Below, piece after piece: positions 7,571 through 17,321 of a stretch of DNA of 47,428 nucleotides. Position 1 is the stretch's first letter; the number at the start of each line of letters is the position of its first letter. The position numbers and the translations under genes are program-made. Source of the stretch: Desulfosudis oleivorans (GTDB taxonomy: Bacteria > Desulfobacterota > Desulfobacteria > Desulfobacterales > SURF-7); NCBI GenBank assembly GCA_020723325.1, contig DYJD01000042.1:1-47428 (forward strand), in the 5' to 3' direction. The notes beneath the pieces were generated by a model that was not told the origin of the DNA, did no database searches, and saw nothing but the letters and a program-made list of their open reading frames with translations.

Positions 7571-10504
7571 TCAGGATTTTTCGGGCTGCCTGGCCGATTC
7601 ATCTAAAATTCCAATCTGCCCCAAGGCTTGCCGTACCGCTACGGCCAGCTCCGCCAGGACAAAGGGCTTATGGAGAAAGGCCTGAAACGACTGCTCGGGC
7701 CCTGCCCCCTGCATGGCGGAACTTTCATCATAACCGCTGGCCAAAATCACTGGAATGTCGGAAGATAGCCCGCGCAAGGCTGCCAAGGTTTCCCAGCCGT
7801 TCATGCGCGGCATGGTCAAATCACAAAGCGCCAGTCGGATTTCTGTTTGATGCTGTTGAAACAGCTCCACAGCCTCGACTCCGTCCTTGGCTTGAATCAC
7901 GGTAAAACCAAGATGCGCGAGCATGTTTGCAGCCACTTCCCGCAGCACCTCCTCGTCTTCCACCAGCAGGACAAGTCCCTCCCCTTTGAACTCACGGGAG
8001 AGATCGACCGGCTCCCGCCCGCAAACGGCGGTTTCCTCCGATACCGGCAGATAGGCCTGAAAAATACTACCCTGGCCGAGGAGGCTTGTCACGACCACCA
8101 CACCGCGATGCATGCGCACGATTCCGAGAATAACCGCCAATCCAAGTCCCCGGCCGATGAGTTTTCTAGAAAAAAAGGGATCAAAGAGATTCTCGATATC
8201 TTTCGGTGCTATTCCACAGCCGTTATCCATCACTTCCAGACAGGCATAACGCTTTTCCTGGGGCTGCCAGCCAATGGGAAAACGATTCATGGTGGGAATG
8301 TCGATTGCGGAAACAGTTCGGATGCAGAGTCGAATCAGCCCCCGGCCATCGGCCATGGCCTCACGGGCATTGTTGAACAGTTGGGTCAGAACTTGCTTGA
8401 TCTGACCGGTATTGCCGCGGATTAAAGGGGACGGGGACGGCAAATCGGTTTCCAGGATGAGGTCCGAGGGCATTCCGGCCTGTAACATGGGCAGATGGTT
8501 TCGGCAGGTCTCGGTCAGGTCGATCTGCTCGAATTTGGAGGAGGTTTGTCCGATGTAAGTCAGCATGAGCCCGCTCAGTTCCGCTGCCTTACGGGCTGCT
8601 TTCATAGCCTCGGACAATTTCTTCCTGTAGCCGTCTTCCTCCGGGCGCTCGCTCAGGGCGAGCTCGATATTCCCCATTATCCCCCCGAGCATGTTATTGA
8701 AATGATGCGCTATGGCTGCAGCCATGCGGCCCAGGCTTTCGGCCTTTTGCAGCCGCCGGTTTTGTTCCTGCAATTCCGCTTGTTTTTTTTCGACGATCTT
8801 ACGCTCGGTGATGTCATGGGCCACGGCAAAGGTGATACCCCGTTCAATGGAAGGATGGGAAACCCACTCCAACCAGCGATACGTTCCATCCGCACAACGG
8901 TAGCGATTGGTGAAATTGATGACCTTTTGGCCTCTTCGCAGTTTTTCCTGGATCACCGCCATGGTGGGGGCCACATCGTCCGGATGAATACAATCCAGAA
9001 AAGGTCGTTGCAGCAATTCCGTTTCCGAATAACCGAGGATTCTGGTGAAGGCCGGATTGACCTTGAGAAAGGTGGCAGTGTGAATGTCGGCGATGCAGAT
9101 CCCGTCCAGGGACATGCAAAAAATTTCGTCCAGTTCCGCCCGGCTTCGCCGGACCTCTTCTTCCACCTGTTTCCGGATGGTTTGATCGATCATGACGGTC
9201 AAAAAATTCTTGCCCCCCCGACTCTCGATGAGTTCACCGGAAAAAAGACCATCGAGAATCCTCCCGTCCTTGCACTTGATTTGCAGCTCGCAGTTCAGGA
9301 TGCGGCCTTGGGCCTGTAATTGTTTGGACAGCTCCAGGTGCTTTTCAGGATGAACAAAAAGATCCAGTTGGGCGCTGGTTTTACCGATGACCTCCTCCCG
9401 GGAAAAACCCAGGGTCTTGAGAAAAGCCTCATTGACATCGGTGATTTTCCGGTCCGATGAGTTGCTCACCGCCATCAGGGCCGGATTGTTGTTGAAAAAT
9501 GCGCGGAAGTTTTCCTCACTGGCCCGCAGGGATGCCTCCCGGCGCAGAATGATCTCTGTTTTTTGCCGGACCAGGCTGCGCAGCCTGGCGTTCCAGATCC
9601 ACCCGCCCACGGACAGCAGCAGGATGATCCCGGCAGCCAGACCGATGGGCCACAGATAAATCTCCAGAAAGGATTTCCGGGGACTGTATTTCGTTCCCAG
9701 CCATTTTTTGACGATCTTCTCCAACGCCCCCGATTTCCCGGCTTCCAGCAAGCCCTTGTTCAGAATGCCGATGAGCACGGCATTACCCTTACGCGACGCC
9801 ATGCAATTTTTACCGATATAGAGCGGCTCACCCACGGTCTTGACATAGTCCGTCAAGCGGTTGCTGAAAAGATGATAGTAAACGATTTGTTCATCGCCGA
9901 TGACGGCGTCGGCCTTGCCGACGATTACCCGATCCGTGGCTTCGGCAAAGTCGTTGGTGTCCAGAGTCTGAAACATGATTTTTTGGGATTCCAAGTAGTC
10001 TTTGGCATAGTCCCCCCGCTGGATGGCTATGATCTTGCCGTTTAGATCCTTCAGCTCTTTGATGTCCGTTCGTTCCGCCCGGACGAACATCGAGGCCGGA
10101 ACATCAAAAAAGGGTTGGGTGAACTCGAATCTCTCATTGCGCTTATCGCTGTAGAACAAACTAGTGAGAATATCGGCCCGGCCCTCAAGAACCTCTTCCT
10201 GGGCCTGTTGAAAGGTCATATCCAAAAACACGGGTTTGAAACCCGCCTCCATGGAAATCCAGTGGACGATATCGTGCATTATCCCTTCCTGCTGACCCAA
10301 GGCATTGATGAATTCAAAAGGCGGATAGCGGGTCTGGCTGACAAAGACGATGGTTTCCTTTTTATGCAGGTATTCATGCTCATCAGGCGATAGCTCTATG
10401 GCGCCCACCAGGGCCGGGGAAGCCAGCCGAAAAATCACGGCAATACCGCAAACCAAGAAAAAAAAGGATAAAAAGCCGCTTCCTTTCAATCTAATCGGAA
10501 CCAT
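7571..10504 (-). CDS. Hybrid histidine kinase with periplasmic SBP_bac_3 sensor
   Basis: A 977-residue kinase. A signal anchor (9-29) is followed by a type-3 solute-binding domain (about 50-270; YPPFEFINALGQQEGIMHDI) that should bind an amino-acid-like ligand in the periplasm. After a membrane helix (about 280-302) come two PAS domains (about 330-445 and 455-570). The DHp H-box follows (AAAIAHHFNNML, His near 600, next residue His rather than Asp), then HATPase (NAREAM, DNGCGI, GRGLGLA) and a C-terminal receiver (LCDLTMPRMNG, KPF). The ATG at 10504 overlaps the end of the upstream kinase by 14 bases and has GAGG six bases ahead, so translation is coupled. The output partner is not evident. 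Confidence 0.92.
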   Translation of the reverse strand: MVPIRLKGSGFLSFFFLVCGIAVIFRLASPALVGAIELSPDEHEYLHKKETIVFVSQTRYPPFEFINALGQQEGIMHDIVHWISMEAGFKPVFLDMTFQQAQEEVLEGRADILTSLFYSDKRNERFEFTQPFFDVPASMFVRAERTDIKELKDLNGKIIAIQRGDYAKDYLESQKIMFQTLDTNDFAEATDRVIVGKADAVIGDEQIVYYHLFSNRLTDYVKTVGEPLYIGKNCMASRKGNAVLIGILNKGLLEAGKSGALEKIVKKWLGTKYSPRKSFLEIYLWPIGLAAGIILLLSVGGWIWNARLRSLVRQKTEIILRREASLRASEENFRAFFNNNPALMAVSNSSDRKITDVNEAFLKTLGFSREEVIGKTSAQLDLFVHPEKHLELSKQLQAQGRILNCELQIKCKDGRILDGLFSGELIESRGGKNFLTVMIDQTIRKQVEEEVRRSRAELDEIFCMSLDGICIADIHTATFLKVNPAFTRILGYSETELLQRPFLDCIHPDDVAPTMAVIQEKLRRGQKVINFTNRYRCADGTYRWLEWVSHPSIERGITFAVAHDITERKIVEKKQAELQEQNRRLQKAESLGRMAAAIAHHFNNMLGGIMGNIELALSERPEEDGYRKKLSEAMKAARKAAELSGLMLTYIGQTSSKFEQIDLTETCRNHLPMLQAGMPSDLILETDLPSPSPLIRGNTGQIKQVLTQLFNNAREAMADGRGLIRLCIRTVSAIDIPTMNRFPIGWQPQEKRYACLEVMDNGCGIAPKDIENLFDPFFSRKLIGRGLGLAVILGIVRMHRGVVVVTSLLGQGSIFQAYLPVSEETAVCGREPVDLSREFKGEGLVLLVEDEEVLREVAANMLAHLGFTVIQAKDGVEAVELFQQHQTEIRLALCDLTMPRMNGWETLAALRGLSSDIPVILASGYDESSAMQGAGPEQSFQAFLHKPFVLAELAVAVRQALGQIGILDESARQPEKS

Positions 10505-13145
10505 TCAAAACCTCACGTACTTTGGTCGCCAGGGTAAGGGCGGAAAAGGGTTTTTGCAGAAAATGAATGCCTTCTTCCAAGATGCCGTGGTTGGAAATGG
10601 TATCGGCAGTATAGCCGGACATGAACAAGGTCTTGAGACCGGGATGACGGGTTTGCATTCGTGTCTGCAGGTCCTTGCCGTTCATTTGGGGCATGATCAC
10701 ATCGGTAATCAATAAATGAATCGGCCCCTGGTGCTGTTGTGAAATGGTCAAGGCCTCACCGGGAGCCTGGGTTGCCAGGACCCTGTACCCATAGCTTTCC
10801 AGGATGGTCCTTCCCAGTCTTAAAATTCCCTCTTCATCCTCCACCAGCATGATGGTTTCCGCGCCGCCCTGGGGGGCCTGTCGGATCTTTTCGACCTGGA
10901 CCGGCTGACTTTGCAATTTTGCGCGCCGGAAGTAAATTTTAAAAGAGGTGCCCTTGCCAGGCTCGCTGTAGACATTGATAAAACCGTCGTTTTGTTTGAC
11001 TATGCCGTAAATGGTGGCCAGTCCCATTCCCGTGCCTTTGCCCATTTCCTTGGTGGTGTAAAACGGCTCGAAAAGATGGGCCAGGGTTTCCTGGTCCATG
11101 CCCCGGCCGTTATCGCTGACCGCCAGCAGCACATACTCGCCGGGGATGAATCCCTCGTGGCTCATGCAATAAGTCTCATCTATAATGATATTGTCCGTCT
11201 CGATGGTGAGATTGCCCACACCCTCAATGGCATCCCGGGCATTGACGGCCAGGTTGGCCAAAATTTGGTCGATCTGGGTGGGGTCCATGCGCACCGGCCA
11301 GAGATTCGGGCCCGGCTTCCAGACCAGATCGATGTTTTCGCCGATCAAACGCCGGAGCATTTTGAGCATGCCGGTCACCATCTCATTGAAACTGAGCAAC
11401 TGGGGAGCGATGGCCTGCCTGCGGGCAAAGGCCAGGAGCTGGCGGGTAAGATCCGCTGACCGCCGGGCTGAATCCAGGGCTTCCATCAGGTTGTCATGCA
11501 TGGGCTGGGCTGGATCGATCTGTTCCAGGACCAATTCGATATTACCGCTGATCACCATGAGCATATTGTTGAAATCATGGGCCACGCCCCCGGCCAGGCG
11601 GCCGATGGACTCCAATTTTTGGGCATGCAGCAATTGGTCTTTCAATTTCTCGCGTTCTTCTTCTACATGTTTGCGCTCGGTGATGTCGGAAATCAATCCG
11701 ACAATACCGGCAATCTGATTCCGGGCGCCCATCAGTGTGGCCTTGTAGAATATTACATGGCGCGTTTCAGAATCCTTACGCTTGACCTGCCATTCATAGA
11801 TCTGCTTGCCGGGATTTGATAGTAACTCCTGGTCTTTTTGATGATAGATCTCGGCTGTTTCCCGGGGGGCTATATCGAACACGGTTTTTCCGATGATGTC
11901 GTTGCGCCTGAGCCCCAAGAATTCCTCAAAGGCCTTGTTGCAGCCCGTATATTTTCCGGCCGTATCCTTATAAAAAACCGGACTGGGAATGGTTTCCAGC
12001 AATGTCCAGAGAAACTCGCCGTGTCTTTGCAGCGATTCCTCCGCTTTTTGGCGTTCCCCGATGTTCTCGGACAAGGCTGAAATCATGGTGTCAAAGGTCG
12101 ACTCAATCTGTTTAAGCTCGCGCACATGGACGCGGCCGGACAGCCGAACAGCAAGATCCCCCTCTGCCACCTTAACAAGCGCGTCGTTCACTACGGCAAT
12201 GGGCGCCAGGATGAAACGCCTCCCCAAATACCAGATAAGTGCTGTTAGCACGAAGATTGCAGCCACAATCGTTGATATATGAATCGCCAATTGCTTGCGG
12301 ATGTTCTCCGCCACAGGAGCAAAGGGTATGGAGACTTTGATATACAAATAAGGCGGCTCGCTGTCATTAAGCCGCAAGTCGGTGAAGGAGATAATGCGCC
12401 GCAAGCCGTCAACGCCCTCTCCCACAAAAGTTCTGTCCACGGCCTTGGTTTGCATGGCTTTGAACTCATCGGGCAAGTAAGGTTTTCCGATATTGGTTTC
12501 CGGGGAATAGGAAGTATACAGGATAATTCCCTTATGATCGATGAAGGTGAAGATGGAATTTGGGGGTAATTCGGCATTCTGAAAGGTGGTTTTGAAATAT
12601 TCGAGATTGAAACCGATGGCGATGCAGCCCATCAAGGTGCCGTCGACATTCCGGATGGGACAGCCGAAACTGAGAACAGGCTTGCTGGTGGTCTTTCCCA
12701 TGGTGTATTCCCCGGCTGAAAAAACGCCGGTGGCCATGACGCTCTTGAAATATCTTCGATCCGCCATGGAAAAGACTTTGCCATGCAAGGGGACTCCCGA
12801 GGCCCAGGCTTGGCCGATGTGATCCAGCATGACGATATTGGCATAAACCGGGTTTTGATCGATGAGGCTTTTCAGCAAAGGTTCAACTTTGCCGGCATCC
12901 GGATTGCGGCCGTCGGGAAGCATGGCCAGGGTCTCGCCCAGTTCCCTGGCGGAATTGACCAGCACCCTGAACTCCGCAGCCAGGCCGTAGGTAAGACGCG
13001 CTGTATCGGATTTGGCTTCGCGAAGGTTGTCTAAATACTTGCCATGGCTCATGTGGATGATAACCATCAAGGCCGCAAGGGTCATCAGGAGAAGCGAAAG
13101 CAACATGATGGCCCGGATGGACACCTTCCATGAACCCTTTGTCAT
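10491..13145 (-). CDS. Hybrid histidine kinase with dCache, HAMP and PAS
   Basis: An 884-residue kinase. A membrane helix (about 9-31) is followed by a periplasmic double-Cache sensor (about 40-285; NIVMLDHIGQAWASG, RRYFKSVMATGVFSAGEY). Next come a second helix (about 287-307), HAMP (308-362), PAS (375-500), the DHp H-box GGVAHDFNNML, HATPase (NARDAI, DNGRGM, GTGMGLA) and a receiver (LLITDVIMPQMNG, QKPF). Cache domains bind small organic ligands. The start at 13145 has GAGG five bases ahead and lies 7 bases after the stop of the broken upstream kinase; the ATG at 13160 lacks a ribosome site. It is paralogous to that broken gene over the kinase core and receiver. Confidence 0.92.
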   Translation of the reverse strand: MTKGSWKVSIRAIMLLSLLLMTLAALMVIIHMSHGKYLDNLREAKSDTARLTYGLAAEFRVLVNSARELGETLAMLPDGRNPDAGKVEPLLKSLIDQNPVYANIVMLDHIGQAWASGVPLHGKVFSMADRRYFKSVMATGVFSAGEYTMGKTTSKPVLSFGCPIRNVDGTLMGCIAIGFNLEYFKTTFQNAELPPNSIFTFIDHKGIILYTSYSPETNIGKPYLPDEFKAMQTKAVDRTFVGEGVDGLRRIISFTDLRLNDSEPPYLYIKVSIPFAPVAENIRKQLAIHISTIVAAIFVLTALIWYLGRRFILAPIAVVNDALVKVAEGDLAVRLSGRVHVRELKQIESTFDTMISALSENIGERQKAEESLQRHGEFLWTLLETIPSPVFYKDTAGKYTGCNKAFEEFLGLRRNDIIGKTVFDIAPRETAEIYHQKDQELLSNPGKQIYEWQVKRKDSETRHVIFYKATLMGARNQIAGIVGLISDITERKHVEEEREKLKDQLLHAQKLESIGRLAGGVAHDFNNMLMVISGNIELVLEQIDPAQPMHDNLMEALDSARRSADLTRQLLAFARRQAIAPQLLSFNEMVTGMLKMLRRLIGENIDLVWKPGPNLWPVRMDPTQIDQILANLAVNARDAIEGVGNLTIETDNIIIDETYCMSHEGFIPGEYVLLAVSDNGRGMDQETLAHLFEPFYTTKEMGKGTGMGLATIYGIVKQNDGFINVYSEPGKGTSFKIYFRRAKLQSQPVQVEKIRQAPQGGAETIMLVEDEEGILRLGRTILESYGYRVLATQAPGEALTISQQHQGPIHLLITDVIMPQMNGKDLQTRMQTRHPGLKTLFMSGYTADTISNHGILEEGIHFLQKPFSALTLATKVREVLNGSD

Positions 13146-13152
13146 ACCCACC

Positions 13153-14597
13153 TCATTCATCCAGGGCTTTCCTTATTTTAGCCGCCAGATCATGAATCGA
13201 GAACGGCTTTTGGATGAAATACACACCTTCTTCCAGAACACCGTGATGGGCGATGATGTCGGCCGAATATCCGGACATAAACAGGCGTTTGATATCCGGA
13301 TAGAGGGCCAGCAGCCGCCTGGCAAGATCCCGGCCGTTCATTTCCGGCATCACCACGTCGGTCATCAGCAGATGAATCTCACCGGCATGTGCTTGGGCCA
13401 AACGCATGGCTTCAACCGGCGATGCTGCCATCAACATCCGATACCCCAATTTTTCCAGCATCATTTTGGCAACTTCCAAGATTGAAGGTTCGTCTTCCAC
13501 CAGTAAAATCGTTTCCCGTCCACCGGTGGCCGCTTCTACAGGTTTGATTGCAGCATCCAATAACGGTTTGCCTGCATATCTCGGCAGGTAAATTTCAAAG
13601 GTCGTCCCCTGGCCCGGCTCACTGTGCACTTGGATAAAGCCGTCATTCTGCTTGATGATACCATAAACAGTGGATAGACCAAGGCCGGTTCCGTAGCCAA
13701 TCGGCTTGGTGGTAAAAAATGGTTCAAAGATGCTTTGCAGGGTTTCCGTAAGGTATCGGCATTGACATAAGCAAAATATGCCGGCACACTGGAAGCCAAG
13801 TGAAAAAATCTTTCATTGCTTTTCTGCAGAGCTTCTTCCGTCTGATGGCGGGCGGTGATATCCTGAACGGTTCCAAAAGAACGTAATGGGCGTCCCGCAT
13901 CGTCATATATGGTTTCGCAACGTTCATGAACATGTTTTATGCGACCGTCGGGAAAAAGCAGGCGGTGGATGATTTCATAGGGGCTGCGGTTTTCAAGGGA
14001 AATGGTGTAGGCCTGATCGACGGCTTCTCGATCATCCGGATGAACGGCATTTAAAAAGGCTTCATAGATCTTATCTGAACCAACAGGATCGATTTCGAAA
14101 ATACGGTAGATCTCCTCAGACCAAATCAGTTCATTGTTGATCAAATTCAATTCCCAATTTCCGATCAGGGCCATACGCTGGGCCTCCTTGAGCCGGGCCT
14201 CGCTGGCCCGCAGCTCCTCGTGCATGCGCTTATGTTCGGAAATATCACGAAATTCCCAGAGGATGCAGCGTTTGCCGGGCAGTTCGACAATCTCACCGGA
14301 TATCAAATGGGCTGTTTCCACGGATTTCATGATCAAGTCGGTCTCAAAATCCACCATCCGGCCATGCTGCTTAAGTTCCGCCAAACAGGCCTCGCGCACG
14401 CTTACGTCAGGCCACAGTCCCAATTCCAAGGCCGACCGTCCAACGGCTTGTACGCGCTGGATTCCGGTGGAACGTATCCAGGCTTCATTCACATCCACGA
14501 TTCGGCCGGAGTCGAACTCCGTGATGGCCATTCCATTGGCCGCCTTATTGAAAATGATGCGATAATCCAGGCCGGCATCCAATTCCGTTCCCTCCAT
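13153..14597 (-). pseudogene. Broken PAS hybrid histidine kinase (internal deletion plus frameshift)
   Basis: The 5' part encodes PAS (about 1-110), a second PAS (about 130-255) and the start of a third (FFHLASSVPAYFAYVNADTL). At 13741-13760 the reading shifts frame directly into ETLQSIFEPFFTTK, the middle of a HATPase domain, then GTGLGLSTVYGI and an intact receiver (LLMTDVVMPEMNG, IQKPF). The H-box, N-box and half of the ATPase are gone. By alignment to the neighbouring 884-residue paralogue about 300 residues (0.9 kb) are missing. The PAS frame stops at 13536; the receiver could be re-initiated from GTG at 13629. ATG 14597 has AGGAG just upstream. An assembly collapse is an alternative explanation. 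Confidence 0.85.
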
Positions 14598-14648
14598 TGC
14601 TCCTGAAAGCCCGAGCTGATCATGATTCAATAACAGTGGATTTCACCA

Positions 14649-15437
14649 TTACAGGACGAGCATTTTGAGGCGGCCGGCAATGTCGGTTGCTTGAAGGCCG
14701 TAAAGCACATCCAGAAAATGCAGTTGAAAACTCCCCGGCCCCTGGGCACGCTCGGCAGCCATTTCGCCGACAATCCCCATGACCGCCATGGCGTGGGCCG
14801 CGGCCTGGAAAGGTGACGAATTCGCGGCGACAAAAACACCCGTGACGGCACTGGCCGTGCAGCCCATGCCGGTTACTTTGGTCATTAAGGGATGACCGTT
14901 TTCTATGCGGGTCACGGCATCACCGCTAACAATCACATCCACCGGACCGCTCACGGAAACCACGCATCCCGCGGACCGGGAAAGGGCCCGGGCCTCATCC
15001 AAGACCTCATCAGGCGCATGCCGGCTGTCCACTCCCTTGGTGCCTGGTCCTGAATGCAACAGGGAGCGGATCTCGGAGGCATTACCGCGAATAACGGTGG
15101 GCCGGATCTCCTGCACCAACCTTCGGGCGGTTTCGGTACGAAAGCGCGTGGCGCCGCTGCCCACCGGATCCAATACCACCGGGATCTTGCGACCAAGGGC
15201 GGCTTTGCCGGCCTTGAGCATGGCCGTCACCCAGGGCGCACTCAAGGTCCCCATATTAATGACCAGGGCGCGGGCCAAGCCTGTCATCTCCTCCACTTCT
15301 TCTGCCGCATGGGCCATCACCGGCGAACCGCCCAAAGCCAAAATGGCATTGGCCGTAGTATTCATCACCACATAATTGGTGATGTTGTGCACCACGGGCG
15401 CTTCCGTCCGGATCGATTCGATATCGCGCCAGATCAT
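14649..15437 (-). CDS. thiM: Hydroxyethylthiazole kinase
   Basis: A 262-residue ribokinase-like enzyme that phosphorylates 4-methyl-5-(2-hydroxyethyl)thiazole in thiamine salvage. Family marks are [17 protein letters not shown] near the N-terminus, [21 protein letters not shown], and the anion-hole/catalytic [12 protein letters not shown] near 190-200. The length is normal for ThiM. Its ATG overlaps the chemoreceptor stop (ATGA) and GGAGG lies five bases ahead, so it is co-translated with a chemoreceptor, an unusual setting for thiamine salvage. No thiE or thiD is nearby and no TPP riboswitch was recognised upstream. Confidence 0.95.
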   Translation of the reverse strand: MIWRDIESIRTEAPVVHNITNYVVMNTTANAILALGGSPVMAHAAEEVEEMTGLARALVINMGTLSAPWVTAMLKAGKAALGRKIPVVLDPVGSGATRFRTETARRLVQEIRPTVIRGNASEIRSLLHSGPGTKGVDSRHAPDEVLDEARALSRSAGCVVSVSGPVDVIVSGDAVTRIENGHPLMTKVTGMGCTASAVTGVFVAANSSPFQAAAHAMAVMGIVGEMAAERAQGPGSFQLHFLDVLYGLQATDIAGRLKMLVL

Positions 15438-16960
15438 GGTTTCCTCCCGACCACCAGTTCCATCAATTCACTTACCATTTCCTGCATCTGCACGGCCTGG
15501 GCATTCATCTCTTCCGAGGCCGAAGCCGACTGTTCGGCACCGGCGGCGTTTTGTTGCACTACTTTGTCCATATCCGCCACTGCGGTGTTCACCTGCTCGA
15601 TGCCTTGGGCCTGTTCATGGCAGGCGGCGGAAATCTCCGCCACCAGCACCCCCACCTTGCGGGTGCTTTCCGCCACCTGAATAAAGGCCACATTAGTGTG
15701 ATTCACGAGTTCGGCGCCGCTGTTCACCCTTTTCACCGTGCCCTCGATAAGCTCGGCAGTGTTCCTGGCTGCTTCGGATGTGCGCAAGGACAGATTTCTC
15801 ACCTCATCCGCAACCACGGCGAATCCGGCACCGGCTTCACCGGCCCGGGCCGCCTCAACTGCCGCATTCAAGGCCAGCAGATTGGTCTGAAAAGCGATCT
15901 CGTCGATGGTTTTGACGATCTTGGAGGTTTCTTCACTGGATCTGGAAATGGACTGCATGCTGGCTGTCAGCTCATCCATGGCTTTGTTGGCTTGGACCAC
16001 GATCTCATCAGTCTTCTTCATAAGGATATCCGCCCGTCCGGCATTCTCCGCATTCTGTTTGGTCATGGAGGCCATCTCCTCCAGGGAAGAGGAGGTTTCC
16101 TCCAGCGCGGCTGCCTGCTGCGAAGTCCCGGCTGCCAACTGCTGACCGGCTGCGGAAACCTGTCCGGAAGCATCCGCCACCTGGGCGACACCTTCTTTAA
16201 TTTTATCAGAAATTCTTTTCAGGACATTTACAATCCCGCTGCTGATGATGAACGCCAGCAGAATGCCGATAAAGATGGCTGCGGCTCCCACCAGGCAGAC
16301 ATTGCGTTTGGTTTTTTGCGCTCTTTCCAGCACGGCCTCATCACTCATCACATGCCGCCGGGCTTCGGCCCTGATTTCGTTCAATAACTTCTTTGTCTCC
16401 TGCAATGCCGGCAGCGTGTGGCTTGCGTAAAAATTTTGCGCTGTGCGCATGCCTTGCACTTTTTCGCCATGCCATTTCAGAATCTGATCGATTTTTTCCA
16501 GATGATCGGTCTTTTTTTCCCGCAAAAAATTTCCCAATTCCAAGTCGGCCTGCTGAAAGGATTTACCGATTTCAACAGCCGATTCATGGAGCTTATGATG
16601 GGGTTCCTCGATTTTTTTCAGCAAAGACGCCAGGGAGGGCACCAGTTTTTCCGCCTGGCCCCGGCCCTCACCATACAGCCATTTGCCGAAGGCACATTTA
16701 TGATCATCTGTTTCAACCTCAAGGGTGGTGATGGTATGATCAATGAAGAGGGCGCTGACCTTGCCGGCCCAGTTTAAATGATCCACTTCTTTCTGGGCCA
16801 GGACGGCATCCAGTTTATTGGCGGCAATCACCTGCTCGGCATTCATCACAATGCCGCCCACATCGGAATAAATCAAAACAACAATAAGGGCTAAGAGAGT
16901 TAAAACAACGCCAAAGCCGATAGCGATCTTTTTGCCGAAGGTCAAAGACTTCCAACTCAT
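15434..16960 (-). CDS. Methyl-accepting chemotaxis protein with CZB zinc-binding sensor
   Basis: A 508-residue receptor. TM1 is at about 10-32 and TM2 at about 224-246. The region between contains a CZB-type four-helix zinc domain: [29 protein letters not shown] and [10 protein letters not shown] supply the expected His/Cys ligands. CZB domains sense zinc or oxidants. The cytoplasmic part has methylation helices and the signalling tip [19 protein letters not shown]. The C-terminus ([11 protein letters not shown]) has no CheR-tethering pentapeptide, unlike the two other receptors here. AAAGGAGG lies seven bases before the ATG. Its own promoter candidate lies at 17114-17141, and thiM overlaps its stop. 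Confidence 0.93.
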   Translation of the reverse strand: MSWKSLTFGKKIAIGFGVVLTLLALIVVLIYSDVGGIVMNAEQVIAANKLDAVLAQKEVDHLNWAGKVSALFIDHTITTLEVETDDHKCAFGKWLYGEGRGQAEKLVPSLASLLKKIEEPHHKLHESAVEIGKSFQQADLELGNFLREKKTDHLEKIDQILKWHGEKVQGMRTAQNFYASHTLPALQETKKLLNEIRAEARRHVMSDEAVLERAQKTKRNVCLVGAAAIFIGILLAFIISSGIVNVLKRISDKIKEGVAQVADASGQVSAAGQQLAAGTSQQAAALEETSSSLEEMASMTKQNAENAGRADILMKKTDEIVVQANKAMDELTASMQSISRSSEETSKIVKTIDEIAFQTNLLALNAAVEAARAGEAGAGFAVVADEVRNLSLRTSEAARNTAELIEGTVKRVNSGAELVNHTNVAFIQVAESTRKVGVLVAEISAACHEQAQGIEQVNTAVADMDKVVQQNAAGAEQSASASEEMNAQAVQMQEMVSELMELVVGRKP

Positions 16961-17321
16961 TCAACGGCCTCCTTTCTGTGGAGTTCTGATCCCAATCACG
17001 GTTTCAGCCCAGCCGAGAGTTCACTTCAATCCAAATGGGGATGCGAGTTCTGGAATTGGGGCCGCAAGGATTTGAATTTCAGAATATACGGATTGGTCTT
17101 GAAATAATATTGTATTATACACCAACTCGATAAAATCACAATATTATTTATCCCGTCTCACAGCCGGGACACTGAAAATCAGCAGGTATGATATAAAGGC
17201 TGGGAATCAGTTCTATACAAGATGATGTGGGCAGGAGAAATTCATTCTGTCCCCCTGCCCCTTTAATTAATAGATAATACAAATTTGGTTAAAATGACTT
17301 TACAATGGTCGTGACAGTATT
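16961..17321. other. Intergenic region upstream of the CZB receptor
   Basis: A 361-bp gene-free region between two chemoreceptors. The part near the CZB receptor holds its ribosome site and an AT-rich promoter candidate (17114-17141). A weak hairpin (TCCCG / CGGGA with a 9-base loop) sits at about 17150-17168. The stretch 17220-17321, just downstream of the CHASE3 receptor stop, shows no strong terminator. No RNA gene was recognised. Confidence 0.55.
17114..17141 (-). promoter_or_regulatory. Candidate promoter of the CZB receptor and thiM
   Basis: On the minus strand TTGTGA (17136-17141) and a perfect TATAAT (17114-17119) are 16 bp apart, about 155 bases before the receptor ATG. The -10 surroundings, TGTATAATACAA, recur at the candidate promoter of the kinase operon at 29201-29228. 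Confidence 0.45.

Noticed and set aside
13153-13629. A separate stand-alone receiver gene
   Set aside because: The frame continues upstream into HATPase sequence (ETLQSIFEPFFTTK) that belongs to the broken kinase, and its GTG start has no clear ribosome site, so it is treated as part of the pseudogene.
15438-16000. A TPP riboswitch for thiM
   Set aside because: The sequence upstream of thiM is chemoreceptor coding sequence and no thi-box pattern was recognised.
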